From the NCBI RefSeq assembly GCF_901933205.1, contig NC_044582.1, positions 18,947,820 to 19,011,819 on the forward strand: 64,000 nt of DNA, given 5' to 3'. Below, one piece after another: positions 12,412 through 23,959 of this stretch (its first letter is position 1; every line of letters begins with the position of its first letter). The position numbers and the translations under genes were made by a program. The notes under the pieces are model-generated. The model saw only the letters and a program-made list of their open reading frames with translations, searched no databases and had not been told where the DNA came from. The DNA comes from Camarhynchus parvulus (taxonomy: Eukaryota > Chordata > Aves > Passeriformes > Thraupidae).

Positions 12412-12419
12412 TGTAAATA
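12412..12419 (+). promoter_or_regulatory. Pumilio response element (proximal)
   Basis: TGTAAATA matches the consensus UGUANAUA bound by PUM1/PUM2. It lies 64 nt after the ITPR1 stop. Binding is inferred from the motif only. Confidence 0.45.
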
Positions 12420-12762
12420 CCCTGGTTTTATACTTAGATGTATATGACTGCTACTCTTATCAAGCTGGGGGCGCGTGGATTGTGATTAGAACTGTTGGCA
12501 CGGGACAGAGGTTAAACTTTGTGCCAAAACTATCAAAATTGCCTTTTCCTTGGAAGGACTTAAGAGAGCACCTGAATTGCACTTGAAAAGATTATTTGAC
12601 TATGTGACATGTATTTTGTATTTAAAAAAAAAAGAATAGAATAGCTAGTATTTATGTTTTTATACAATTGTGCAATATGAATTATGCAATCACAATATAT
12701 TTGGAACTCCTGAATGTCCTAAGGGAGTGCACATCTTTGGATCTGGTGTGTTAGTACAATGT

Positions 12763-12768
12763 AATAAA
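12763..12768 (+). terminator. ITPR1: Proximal polyadenylation signal of ITPR1
   Basis: A canonical AATAAA lies 415 nt after the stop, in gtaataaatg. A T/G-rich stretch follows (tgtaactggtgattttttc near 12810-12829). It could give a short 3' UTR isoform. Confidence 0.5.
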
Positions 12769-12857
12769 TGGTATAAAATTACAGGTGTAAATGAGGCTGC
12801 TGCAAAATTGTGTAACTGGTGATTTTTTCATACCCTTGGACATTTTTGTACCATGTG

Positions 12858-12865
12858 TGTAAATA
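12858..12865 (+). promoter_or_regulatory. Pumilio response element (distal)
   Basis: A second TGTAAATA lies within gtgtgtaaatatcttg. It sits beyond the proximal poly(A) signal, so only the long 3' UTR form would carry it. Confidence 0.45.
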
Positions 12866-13121
12866 TCTTGCAATGCCATATTTGTTGCCTCTTCCTCCCA
12901 GGGATGATGCTGGGACTCCGTGAGCTGTTCGATTGGTATCGATTAAAGCAAAACATTATTTTGAAGCTTCCGAGTGAGGAAAGCAGGAGGTATTTTTCAA
13001 GAGATTTCTTTAGAGTACTGAAGCTAGAAGAGCTCAGACATCGGGTTTTTTAAATGCTAAGATTTCTTAAAGGGAACTTTTTATGCAAAATGAAGTTTGG
13101 AATGAGGATGCACTACTGGTG

Positions 13122-13258
13122 AGTCGGTGCAGTCTCCCAGGACTGAGCTGAGGCTGTCCAGGCTTTGCATTCTCAGTGTGTAGGATCCTCTCCTTCTATT
13201 TTTTCATTAGAGACCTATGTGCCTGCTAAAGCTTTAGCAAACAGGCACTGCACCGACT
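13122..13258 (+). other. ITPR1: Inverted-repeat pair in the ITPR1 3' UTR
   Basis: agtcggtgcagt (13122-13133) is perfectly complementary to actgcaccgact (13247-13258), 113 nt apart. A separate hairpin sits just inside the right arm: gtgcctg (13219-13225) pairs with caggcac (13242-13248), enclosing a perfect palindrome ctaaagctttag. The two structures overlap by two bases, so they may be alternatives. Confidence 0.7.
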
Positions 13259-13577
13259 GAAACGTGTCCTGTAGCTGAGCACTGATGTGTGTAATGCTTG
13301 TGTGAGAGCCACTGGTTTGAGGCTGCTCTGTCCCACCCCTTCCTCTCCCTTTTATTTGGTCACTTTCTTTGGTTTCTGATTCTCCAGAGTGTGAAAGGAA
13401 ACTTGTTGGGTTGTTGTTTGGCTGGTTTTTTTCCTCCAATCCGCTGCATAGTTTTATACATGGACCTCATTTTACAGAAGCTGACTTCTCTGCAATACTG
13501 TCTACAAAAGAAAAAAAAAGAAAAAAAGCTACAGAAAGAGCTATGAAAATTTGTAAATGCATAAATATAGGTATTTA

Positions 13578-13583
13578 AATAAA
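13578..13583 (+). terminator. ITPR1: Distal polyadenylation signal of ITPR1
   Basis: AATAAA within tttaaataaatgatg is followed within 60 nt by a GT-rich element. It is the best candidate for the main 3' end. Confidence 0.7.
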
Positions 13584-13605
13584 TGATGCAAAATACTCTA
13601 TGGTC

Positions 13606-16115
13606 AGAGGCTGCTGGTGGTTTGTGTTCCCTCCAAGGTGGTGTGTGGCAGTTCTGTCACACACAGGTGTCCTGGGATGTGGTTTCACAGGGGCCTGGCA
13701 GGTAAGGATGGGGCTTTTCCCAGTGCCCACAGGGCCAGAGGTTGCTTTTTTTTAAAACCAGAGCATGTCCCAGCAGTGAGAGGCACTGGCACCCAGGGAA
13801 CTTCACCTGCGGTCACTCCGGGTTGGGATACTTCACACTGTCCCCACTGATAGTTTAGGTTTGTGGCTGTCATTGGAGCATGTGAGAGTTAAAAACCCCT
13901 CCAGCTCCAAGTATCGTGTGCACAGGAGCGTTGCTGATTGTGTGTATTTGATTAAGATGTAGCAGGAACTACCTGGTACAATTAATCATCTTTAATCTGG
14001 TAAGTGCACACAACTGTCTGAGGTGGGTGCGTGCCCCTAGCTCAGGTCATCAGGAAAGCTCAGCAGGAGGGCACCCGAGGGGAGGGAGGAAGGAGGGCAG
14101 CCTGACCAGCAGTCTCCCAGCCAGATTTATCGGTGAGATTGTGACTCCTTAATCACATGTATTTCCATATATATCTCCTGGCAAATCTGTCTTCCCCTCT
14201 GCAGCAAGGTGTGTGCAGAGGGAGTGCGGCGCTGCAGCTGCCGCCGGCGTGGCGCGGTGGAGGAGCAGGATTTCGTTTTCCCTGAGCAGCAGAGACACGT
14301 ACCTGACTCACTCCTTCCCCTCCTGCCATCCAGGGATAAGCAGACACACGAATTTGTCAGGCTTCCCGGAGCCTCTGCCAGTCAGGTGAGAGGGAGGCGG
14401 CTGAGCACAGCCTGAGAGGGCACCCCTGAGGATGGGCGCTGTTGCTTCATCTTTACCTTAAAAAGGCAGAAGCAGCGAGTGCCTGGGCACTGGCACAGCC
14501 CTGCTCTGCTCTGTGATCCGTGTGAAAGCAGCAGGGTGGAACCCGGGCCTCTCACCGCGGCTCTGCCTTCCCAGGAGCTGCGGGGAGATGCAAAAAGGGA
14601 GGTTAATCTCCCTCGGGTGCAGCTGCAGCAAGAGAAGCAGAGCACAGCCACCACCCCGGCAGTGGGGATGCAGGGCAGGTGGGTGGTTCCAGGGGTGGCA
14701 CAGATGGCTCAGGAGGTCACACTGTGTCCCCAGCCTGAGCAGAGGCTGTGTCATCTGGTCAGCAGAGGAAAGTGACTCTGTTCCTCCGCTCAGCCCACGA
14801 ACAGGTCATTCCTGTCTGCAGATTCATTTCTGCAGTGACATTTCATGCACGACCATCACATTTTTCCTTTTTTCTTTTTTCATTCTTGGGTTTTCTAAGC
14901 TTTTTTAAATTTTTTCTTTCTGGCTGAACTCCTCTGTCCATGATGGCTGTGCCAGCAGAGACAGGGAATGGTGAAAACCCTGCTGGGGCTGGTGGTGGTT
15001 CTGTCCCTGTAGCTTCTGAGGTCAAATCTGTGTTAGGACTTTCCCATTCTGGACTGAGATCTGGTGCCCCATAGCAACTTCCTGATCTCAGAGAAAAGCT
15101 GTGTGAGGGATCTGTTTCATTTCCCCATTTGGGGTACCCTTTTCCACAAAAGCTGAGTATCTCTGACATCACAAACAGCTTTATTCTCAATTATTGGACT
15201 CTCAAGTGAAAAAAATCCTCCAAAACCTGAGAAAGGCATCTGTAAGGTAAGTTTAGGTCCTGCACAGGAGGGAGCTTTTTGGCTCTAAAAACACATCGCT
15301 GACATCTAGTAAAATTAATGATTGGGTGACAGAGAGATGGCTGTTGGTTTAAGGATTAGATTGAAACCAGGGAGGTTCCACCTGCCCTGCACACACCTGG
15401 GTTTTCCTCTGGCATCAGGTTTCATTAAGCAGGACTGCTGGATGTTAAAAGTTTGCGACCACAATTACTTTGTCTCTTAAATAAGACCTTCCATTTGGAA
15501 ATGGAAATCAAAAGTGACCTTCTGAAGAGGAAGGAACAAACCGAATCTACCAATTTTGCTAATAATGGAAAGTCCTAGAGGGGAAGGATCTCCGTGCATT
15601 CCTCAATTTGCATGACTTGGCTGAGTGTGTGGAGGAGCCTTTTCTCCACTAATGAAGCAGGTGACATGCTAATCAAGGCAATGCAAATAACTCCTCTGAA
15701 AGCACAGCCACGGCCCCAGCACCGCCACAATGGCAAATTCAAGCCTCATCCTCAATTTTGCAGCAAATTGGCAGAGGGCAGGACAAAGGAGCCAGGATTG
15801 CAGCCTCGGTGCTCGCGGCGGGGCCTCGCGCTGGGGCGCGCGTGATGGAGACCTCGTTACATAATGGGGGCTTGATTGATATCAGGGAAGTCATAATACA
15901 GCTCCATAGCAATCCCCCTGGTCTCCCCGGATGGGAATGCTCCTACACACATGCCTAATAGGGGTTTTAAATTGCCCATTGTGTTTCCGAACAAGAGAAA
16001 CTTATTTGGAGTACTTTCCCTTTCCCGTTTCCAACATAAGCAGCTGAAGACACTGCCATGTGTGTTCTCTGTGCTCTGCAGACCCCCTGGCTGCAATTCC
16101 AGGCACACATCCAGT
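13606..16115. other. Intergenic DNA, no gene seen
   Basis: The sequence downstream of ITPR1 is unique and of mixed composition. It has short purine runs (14083-14098) and a pyrimidine-rich patch (14860-14930). No open frame has a recognisable domain. A possible regulatory block at 15580-15930 is listed separately. Confidence 0.7.
15580..15930. promoter_or_regulatory. Possible distal enhancer with octamer and PBX-type sites
   Basis: This repeat-free block contains a perfect octamer ATGCAAAT (15681-15688) and a PBX-like TGATTGAT (15873-15880). Several caatttg/aatttgc motifs and a short CpG-dense core (about 15807-15845, cgcggcggggcctcgcgc) are also present. The mixture resembles developmental enhancers; function is an inference. 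Confidence 0.3.
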
Positions 16116-16200
16116 CCCAGAATGGGACAGGTAGGAAGGCATCACCTGGTCCAACATCCCTGCTCCATGGGGGCCATCCCAGAGCTTGTGGCAGGAGTGC
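16116..16200 (-). mobile_element. CR1 LINE fragment
   Basis: cccagaatgggacaggtagg, then aaggcatcacctggtccaac and atccctgctcc, followed by gccatcccagagc, match a CR1 3' end read on the minus strand. It is short and diverged. Confidence 0.65.
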
Positions 16201-18357
16201 ACATGAGGTGCCGGGGGTGCCTGTGGAGCCACCCTGTGCCAGAACAGCCAAAGCCGGTTCCATGTCAAGTGCTTTCCCCACCTGGGGACACAAAGCCCGT
16301 GCTGACACACTGGGGAGGCTCCCTGTTTCCCTGGGAGACTCCCTGGCTGTGGGCCAGCGTGCCCAGGTTCTCCCACGCCGCACTGGAAGTTCCGTGCCAA
16401 GGTGTGAACTTCCTGGCCCCGGCCAGCACAGAGTGTAACCTTTACACCCAGCACGGTGCATTTACTTCTACAAACACACTGGCCAGGCTTTGACTCACTC
16501 AGGACAAGCTGTGGGTATTTGGAGTAAAATCAGGACAAATATTCCTTCTAAGTGAAACTGGCATTGTCACTGCGACATAAGGAGTAACTTCTGGAGAGAT
16601 GCTGTATTTCTCCATCCAATTTTTTATTTACTACCTTTCCAACATTCTTTCAGACTAAACATGTTAATGAGCTGAATGTCAAAACCACCCACGAGTAAAC
16701 TGAGCTGTCCCATCCAGTAGGCTGATGTTGGTTTGTTTTTAGTAACTAGCAAGGATGCTGGAAAACCCCTATAAAGATTTCATTTTTAACAAAAAGTACC
16801 AAAAACTCCACCAGTTTTGCATCACAAAGTTGTGGTTAAAGTCAAGATTTGAGTCAAGCAGCATGTCTGTGGTTTTTGTGGGTGGATGCATCTCGGAATG
16901 ACTATCAATCTGTCAGAGGGAGATCTGCATGTCATCTCTGCATATGACAAGCAGAATCTGCAGTGACAAATATCTTTCCAGTACTCGCTGCGCTGAGCCT
17001 CGTACCCCTCCTGCCATCCAGAATCGCCAGGTCTTGTCAGCATGTAGCTTGGAGCCACTTTATTTCTTTTAAACCACCACAAACAGAGGAAGGAAAGACA
17101 AATATAGAGCAGTGCTCTAGAGATGCCACTGAAAGCCACTGCCAATGTGCTTAGTCACCCCGAAATTGTGACGTGCACACAGGAGGTGCCACACCAGACA
17201 CTTGGATCGGAGCAGCCTGCCCAATCCTGTCTGCTGTGCTGCAGTTACGTGTGTGAGGGGGACACTTGGAATTGAAATTGTTTAAGGAAAAAAAATTAAA
17301 GAGTAACTCTGGACCGAATCAGAGTAACTCAGGAAGTGCAGCTGGAATTCCATGGAGAAGTTCATAGGGAAAAAAAAAGCAAAATAACAAACCTCGCCCC
17401 CCCCCCAGAAAATCTGACTGATTTAGAGCTTGACTGCTGGTGTGGAAGTGCCCAATCTTCTCCCTGTTTTCAGGTCTCCATGGGAGAAACAGGAGCAGTT
17501 TGAGCCAGTACAATTTGGGAAAAAAGCCTGAAATTCAACAATAACCAGGAGATGGGAAAAGCACCCTGTGCGCAGCCCAACTCCCAGTGCTGGGATGCAT
17601 CCAGAGTCTGTGTGAGAACATGCTGACAGATGAATAAATTGCCTCGAGGCAGGTGCTTCCCCAGGAGCCCCACGGAGCAGGAACAGCCAGACCCATTTCC
17701 AGGCAGCCCTTCCCTCCAGAAGCACTATCATCCCTCAGACCTGTCTCTCGGCTTTCTCACCCATTAGTTCTCCTCAGCTGGCTCTTCTCACCCTGACTCT
17801 CAGCCCGTTTTTTCCCCTTTCTTGTCTCATCTCAGGAATGACTTTGCAGCTCTTGCTTGCCCAGAGGCCTTCCACTGCCTGGAAATGGTGCCTGGTCCCA
17901 AGGGAAGGGGCAGGAGCAAAGCCTGTTCCTGGGCTTTATTGAGGCAACGGGTTTGTTTTCACTTTCCTTTTCTAGCGCTAAGTAAATACACAGAACACCA
18001 AATCTGAAGGCAGTGAAGAGTGGAATTCCATCTCTGTTCCATGTGTTCCAATATGACTCTTAAAATACTGGAGATGCTGTGTTATGATTTCCATTTCACT
18101 TGTGTCCATAACACTGTTTTTACGCAGCAGAGATAGAAACACAATCTGTTAAGTCTGTAAGAAACTTTTCCTTATGAATGATGGGTGCAAACATCATGTA
18201 CAATCACATTCCAAGAAAATTCTATCCCCTCAGTGTTAGCAACCCCAAAAGGAGCTAAAAACTGCAGCTTGCCTCTATTTACACACCACGGGAGTTTTCA
18301 CATCAATTTAATCACAGGATCATTCATTATTCACAAACCAAAGAACCGTCATAATCA
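16201..18357. other. Intergenic DNA, no gene seen
   Basis: Unique sequence. At 16830-17110 there is a repeat-free block with RUNX-type tgtggtt (16831-16837) and accacaaac (17077-17085) motifs. A C-run lies at about 17396-17407. No coding exon is supported. Confidence 0.65.
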
Positions 18358-18615
18358 AGTAGAATCATAGAATTGTTAAGGTTGGAAAAGACATTTAAGA
18401 TCATGAGGTCAATGGTCAGCCCAGCCCTGCCACCATTTTCACCACTAAACCATGTCCTCAATGCCACTTCCACGGGGCTTTTTTGGGACACTTGCAGGGA
18501 TGATGACTCCTCCACTTCCTTGGGCAGCACGTTCTAATGCTTTAAACCCGTTTCTGTGAAAAAATTTCCCTAACATCTACTCTAAACCTTCCCTGGTGCA
18601 ACTTGTGGTTTTGCA
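18358..18615 (-). mobile_element. CR1 LINE 3'-end fragment
   Basis: It begins with the reversed tail tagaatcatagaattgttaa and runs through ggttggaaaagacatttaag, accactaaaccatgtcc, tccacttccttgggcagcac and cttccctggtgcaacttg. This is the longest minus-strand CR1 in the left half; similarity fades after about 18615. Confidence 0.9.
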
Positions 18616-20779
18616 GTAGCACAGCTACCTGCAGGACCCAAATCACAGAGTATCTCCCCATGTCCAGCCCCAAAATGGTGGGAACACTGCCCCACATCTT
18701 CAAGAACATCTCCATGTGATGCTAAATTTGGTGTAGACCTCTGCAATGTGGCCCTGTGACTGACTGCCTTTACTGATAAATGTACTTATTGCCTTTAATT
18801 TGAACTTTTGCTGCCAGTGAATCTCATTCTGGGCCAAAAGGTCACCTCAACAGACAGCAGACTTCTGTGGAGAGCAACCTGGATTGTGTCCACTTAGATC
18901 TAGAGCTGATGAGAGAATTAAGCTATTTAAACCAAAATGCATGGAAATCCAGACTCACCCTGGAGACACCCCCAAACCTACAGCTGCTCCAAGTCTGGAA
19001 GAAGCCAGGACTAGGGCTATGGAAAACCTCAAACAGGCAGGGCTGGCCGGGCAGGGTGAGTCACCCACAGGGAAATGCTGCTGATGGGCTCCTCCTGAAT
19101 GTGCTCCAGACATCCTGCTCTGCTGCGTCAGGAGCCTCTCTCCCAAAGGTGTGTGTTTGTGGTTGGCAACCAGAGCTTGTTCCTTTTTTTCCCTAAAATT
19201 AGGAAGTGGGAGGGATAGAAGGAAACAGTGGCCTCCAAAACCGGCTCAATGTAAATGTTGGGAAGAGATGGAAAGGCAGGTTCCTCACAGCCCTTTGATG
19301 TCAGTGCCATCACGGCCGCTCCTAAGTTTCTTCCTGGCCCTGTGAAAATTTCCTGCATGGAGCCAAGGGCATCAGTGCAAAGGATGTCTGGGATGAGTGG
19401 ATGGCCCTGAAGGAGCCACCCTGTACCACCCCAAACAGAGCAATCCATTTATTAAGGGAATGCTCTACCAACAACTGCTCCTCAACACTGGCACAGATGC
19501 ACAGGGCAGGGGTGGAGTGAATAAAAATCCTTGGCTGTTGCCTGGAGCAGGCATGGATAACAAGGCTGTGGGCTGCAGGATCCCTTCACCTGCGAGGGGT
19601 TTGAAGGAATAAGTATCCAAGGAGGAATGAAGCAGCTCCTATCTCAGGGACATTTTGCTAGTTAAAGCTTTTACCTGTCTCTTCCAGGCTGCTGCCCAGT
19701 GCATTCTGCGCTTTGCTTCCACCTTGCCCTGGGCAGAGCTCCCAGCTGTGATTCCAGCATGGAGAAAAGCAGCTGGAAGTGTATTCAGTGCTGACCAGAG
19801 GCCACATCCCTGTGCCAGAGGCTCTCCTGCCTCCCATATACACCCATCCTTCTGTCCCCATTGCCATAAGAAACGAGACCCCAAACTCGGGGCCTGAGCT
19901 GGTGCCTACAAGGTAAGAACATCAACTCTCCAATTTTTGCTTTTCAGATATTTTCTAAGCCTAGTTCCTGGTCTTTCTGTGGGTGTAGCACTCAGTCTGA
20001 CATAGGAGAAAATCTTGCTCCTTACCCATACCCTCACCCTAAATCTGAGTAACTGGAACTGTAAAGCAAGAGGGAAGATTACATGCTTGTACAGTACCTA
20101 CAGTTCTGCCCCCTCCCCTCTCTCCCAGCTTGTCTCTCTGGGAGACCAGGATTACCTCAGCCTGTGCCAAACCCCACATTTTATACAGTGAAAAAATGAA
20201 TAGGGAGAACATTCAGTTTTCCTGAACCGAGAGCCCAGAGGTGGTGTAGGAAGTGGTGCAGGAGCAGGCCGGGCAGACAGCGTGAATCAGAGGTGTGGGT
20301 GACTCCAGGGAGCAGGAAAGCCCTGGTGGCAGGCGGCCAGGCTGAGGCACAGCTCCTGTGGCGCATTCCCGCAGCATCCTGCCCACCTCTGACAAACCCC
20401 TGCAGGCACCAGTGAGTAACACTGGGGAGCTGTGACCAGCATCCCTCAGTCAGTGGCTCCTCTGGGGTGACTGTTCAAGGTGCTCTCTGGAAGTGAATGG
20501 CCCTAACATTCACAGCTGGGGTTTACCTTGTGATTCGAGCCTGTCACCCACAGACAGGAGCTGTGTGTGACGTACAACTGTGTGTGAACAGACCAGAAAT
20601 ATCAGGGTGCCACCTCCAGAGATGAAAAGCACCTGGTTTCAGTTCTGAATGCCCTTGAGCACAGGCTCAGCTGCTGGTGGGCAGCAGTGGGTAGGGCCCT
20701 TCACTGCTCCCCAGGGCCGTTGTCATCGTCTCCAGGTGCAGGTTAAATTGGGCAGCTGACGCAGGGCATGGCTGCTGAC

Positions 20780-21260
20780 CTGGCTGCTCACCTTTGTACA
20801 CCGTGTTTACAGTAACCACGACCTGCCTGATGTCTAAAAATTACTGCTCTCGTGTTACACTCAGTCCTTACTACACCTTTTTGGGGACGAACTTAATTTT
20901 TAACTCCAAATCGAGACTGATATAAATCATTAAGCCATCCATCCTGCCTAAATTAATATATTGCAGTCTTTTAACATATCCAGGGAGGAGCGTGTGTGAG
21001 CTGCCTGGGAGGGGTTTGGGGAGGAAAGGGCATTTCTGCTCTGGCTATTCCGATGCTGTCCCCCGCAGCAGCGGTGACCGTAAAGGTTAAGCCTGCCACA
21101 GACTATTGTACCCAGCGGCACTGCTTGGCTGGGCTTTGCAGTCTAATTGCCACTGACCCCGTGACAATGAGGTAATGTCTCTGCCTCCCGGGTCAGATAA
21201 ATACCGCTCATTTTATAACCACCAGACACGTTACTGAAAAACAGATAGGAAACGACCCAA
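20780..21260. promoter_or_regulatory. Possible distal enhancer
   Basis: An AT-rich, repeat-free block has closely packed motifs: GATA-type agataa (21195-21200), SOX-type acaatgag near 21163-21170, a tttataac motif near 21212, and several ATTA homeodomain cores. Evidence is compositional only. Confidence 0.25.
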
Positions 21261-22009
21261 AGTCCCATGATCACTGGAATATAAGCTCTACTACAGCTGT
21301 TGCTCTTGTCCTTCATTTGAATGCTCAGGGGTTTTTCTCGTAACACCCACTCACAGGCAGAGCTCTTGCCCAAACTCCAGCCGGGGATCTTCTCAGGCGG
21401 CCTCACCCGAACTGAGAGGGAAAGGTAGGAAAATGCCAGAGTGGAAGGATGTGACTGGCAGGAAACAACAGGGCTAAAATTGTCTCCTAACAGATATCTA
21501 AACCTCAGCCACCAGAACAACTGGGATGGGAATTCAAGCAAAGAGTTCAACACCGCGGGCTGCAGTCCTGCCGGGGCAGGCACGGTTCAGCCCAAAGTCC
21601 TCGTTCCCACCTCTCTCCCTCTGCCCCAGTACAGCTCCCTAACGACGGGGCCTTTGAAGATAAATGCCTGAGTGACGGCAGAGTGACGAGGAGGACTTTG
21701 CCCCCCTCCTGCGAGCACCAGCGGGACACAGGACAGTGATAACCCTCACTCCAAACCCATCCCCTGTGCTGAGCCAGCCCCAGCCTCCCTTCTCGGAAAG
21801 CCACGGCAGGGGGAATGGAACAGAATGCTGAAGTTGTTTTGCTGCAGGAGCAAAGCAGCTTTTCTCCCCTGTCCCCAAAAACTCCCTCCAGCACTGCCTG
21901 GCATCCTCAGCTGGGAAAAATAGGGTTAAGATAAACCCTGCAGCCTTACACCAGAACCTCTGTAGAATGAACCCCAAAATATTTAGAGACATGAACCCAG
22001 AAAATCATG

Positions 22010-22310
22010 TCCTTTTCATTGATATCTTTTTATTTTATATAAAATACCCCCAGAGCTGATAGCAGGTTTTGCTGCTATTCAGAATTTTACCCATCTACTC
22101 TGCCATACCTTTGACTTTAAGAAGTTGAGGGCTTCTTTTTTAAGCTGTTGAAAAATGTTGAGATGAAAAATATTTTTGCAGTTCCTTACCTGATATTTAC
22201 AATAATTTGGGCTTTATAAATGTTTGATTAAAGTTGTTCTAAGCATTTCTTATCTCGATATACTGTCCCCTAATTGTACACTGTGACTGTCATGAAGGAG
22301 TGGTTCAAAT
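22010..22310. promoter_or_regulatory. Possible conserved noncoding element
   Basis: This very AT-rich but non-repetitive stretch lies between GC-richer neighbours. It has aaagttgttc, tgatatttacaataatttgg and atttcttatctcgatat. No open frame and no transposon match. Function unknown. Confidence 0.2.
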
Positions 22311-23959
22311 TCCAAGCTCAAAAGATTTTTCTTTCCCTCACGATGTTCTTGGGTCACACTTTAAATTACCTTTTTTTTCCCCACTCTGGCCATGACTCAG
22401 CAGTGTTGATTTGCATCGGGCTGGTACTTTGCATACAAGCTACAGAGAAGTGATTTAAATACAAAATGGTCAAATATTTCATAGACCTTCTTTGACCTTC
22501 TCCATTCCTGTACTATCAATTTCTCTTCCACACGTTTTGATGGGAAGGGTGATTCCTGGCACAGGATGCTAGAGATTGTTCTAGGTTTCTTCACATTACT
22601 ATCACCTCTCTGCACCAGCCCCACTGGGATTTGGATTTGCCATCTCTTGCACTACGGAAAAAGCTCCCTGCCCATTCTGAAGTTACACATGTGCTATAAA
22701 AAGTGGCCACTGAGTAGAAGAATTGGTACAATGAAACGAAAAGGCATTAGGGAAAGTCACTGGTATTTAGGAAAGCCACTGGTACTTGCAGCAACCATTT
22801 GTTGATGCACTTAAAAATTTTATTTTAATGTAAGAAGCCCTGTGTTGTAGTCAACTCACTTTTTAATGGTGTGTGTGTATACATATATACCCCAGACCCC
22901 TCCATGCATCCAGCTAGCCAAGGCCACCCACCCTGGAACGCTCAGGTTTAACCCACGGATGCTCCTGGTGCCAGGGCGAGGCAGCAGCAGCCTCTCCAGC
23001 CCCCTCGATGTCATGTGAAAATGCAGCAGAAAACATTTTCCCTCTTGGCTTGGCACGACCTCAGTTTGACTTTAAAAATGACTGTGCCGGGGGTTTTTCT
23101 CTTGGTTCTTGTTAACCACCACCACCTTTCCCTCATTACTGGAACAAACACGAACACATTTGGACTGCACTTCATATTGTTTTAAAGAGAGATCGTATCT
23201 CTCTGTGCCCTATCAGGGCTCAACTTTTACTTAAGGTATCACTTATACATTAAGCATATTTTATTTAAGAACAACTGTTTTTTTCAGGATTATATTGGGG
23301 AAATACAATACCTACAGCAGATTAGGAGACATTGAATTAAAAACTCTGAAAGGTTTCTTTCTTCAAGGAAGAAAGACATCGATTGTGCTAAATTACCAGT
23401 TTCTGCTGAACCACTATAATGCACTGACTGGGGCAGATGAAGCATTTAAGACCAGCCCAGAATGCCACTAATGGCACTGGCACATCAGGCGTGATGTTGC
23501 AGCCATAAATTGCCCACTGGTTTCCAGATATATAAGTCCCAACATAATAAAATCTGGAAAATCACATTGTCCTTGGAAGCCCGAGTCAAGTGGATCAGTC
23601 AGATCCCAAGTAACTGCAGTTCTGCACTGATAAATAATAAACTGCAAGGTAACAGCTTGAGAAGCAGAGGTTTTAATTTTTAAAGTAAAATATTATCTAT
23701 AAAATCTATAAAATGTTAAAAAGAAGAAATATTAGTTTCTGCAGAGTGAAGTTCTGATTGAACTTTTTTTTTTAATATTGTGAAAAGTAAAACCTAATGT
23801 AATTACAGGGATAACACTTGAACATTATGCAAGTGCATGCTTAGGCCTTCTGGAAAGAACAAGGTCTCATATGTTCTTCTATTTTAAATGCCTGCTGCAC
23901 CTCCCGAAATCCCCGGGGAGCGTGCTTAGCAAAAGGTGAGCTCAACATTTCCAAAGGCA

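Larger units (their letters stand above)
12349..13605 (+). other. ITPR1: ITPR1 3' UTR
   Basis: The region follows the ITPR1 stop. It is AT-rich and contains two AATAAA signals, two Pumilio-type TGTAAATA sites and paired inverted repeats. The distal end is set at about 13605 because the second AATAAA (13578-13583) is followed by a GT-rich stretch (tggtggtttgtgttcc near 13615-13630) typical of a cleavage-site downstream element. The end is inferred from signals, not from transcript data. Confidence 0.75.
18616..23940. other. Intergenic DNA, no gene seen
   Basis: About 5.3 kb of unique, repeat-poor sequence becomes AT-rich after 20750. Possible regulatory blocks at 20780-21260 and 22010-22310 are listed separately. 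A short (gt)n/(at)n run lies at 22867-22887. No conserved protein frame is seen on either strand. Confidence 0.65.

Noticed and set aside
22296..22315. tRNA-like T-loop words (ggttcaaattcc)
   Set aside because: No matching acceptor, D-arm or anticodon arm lies at the required spacing.
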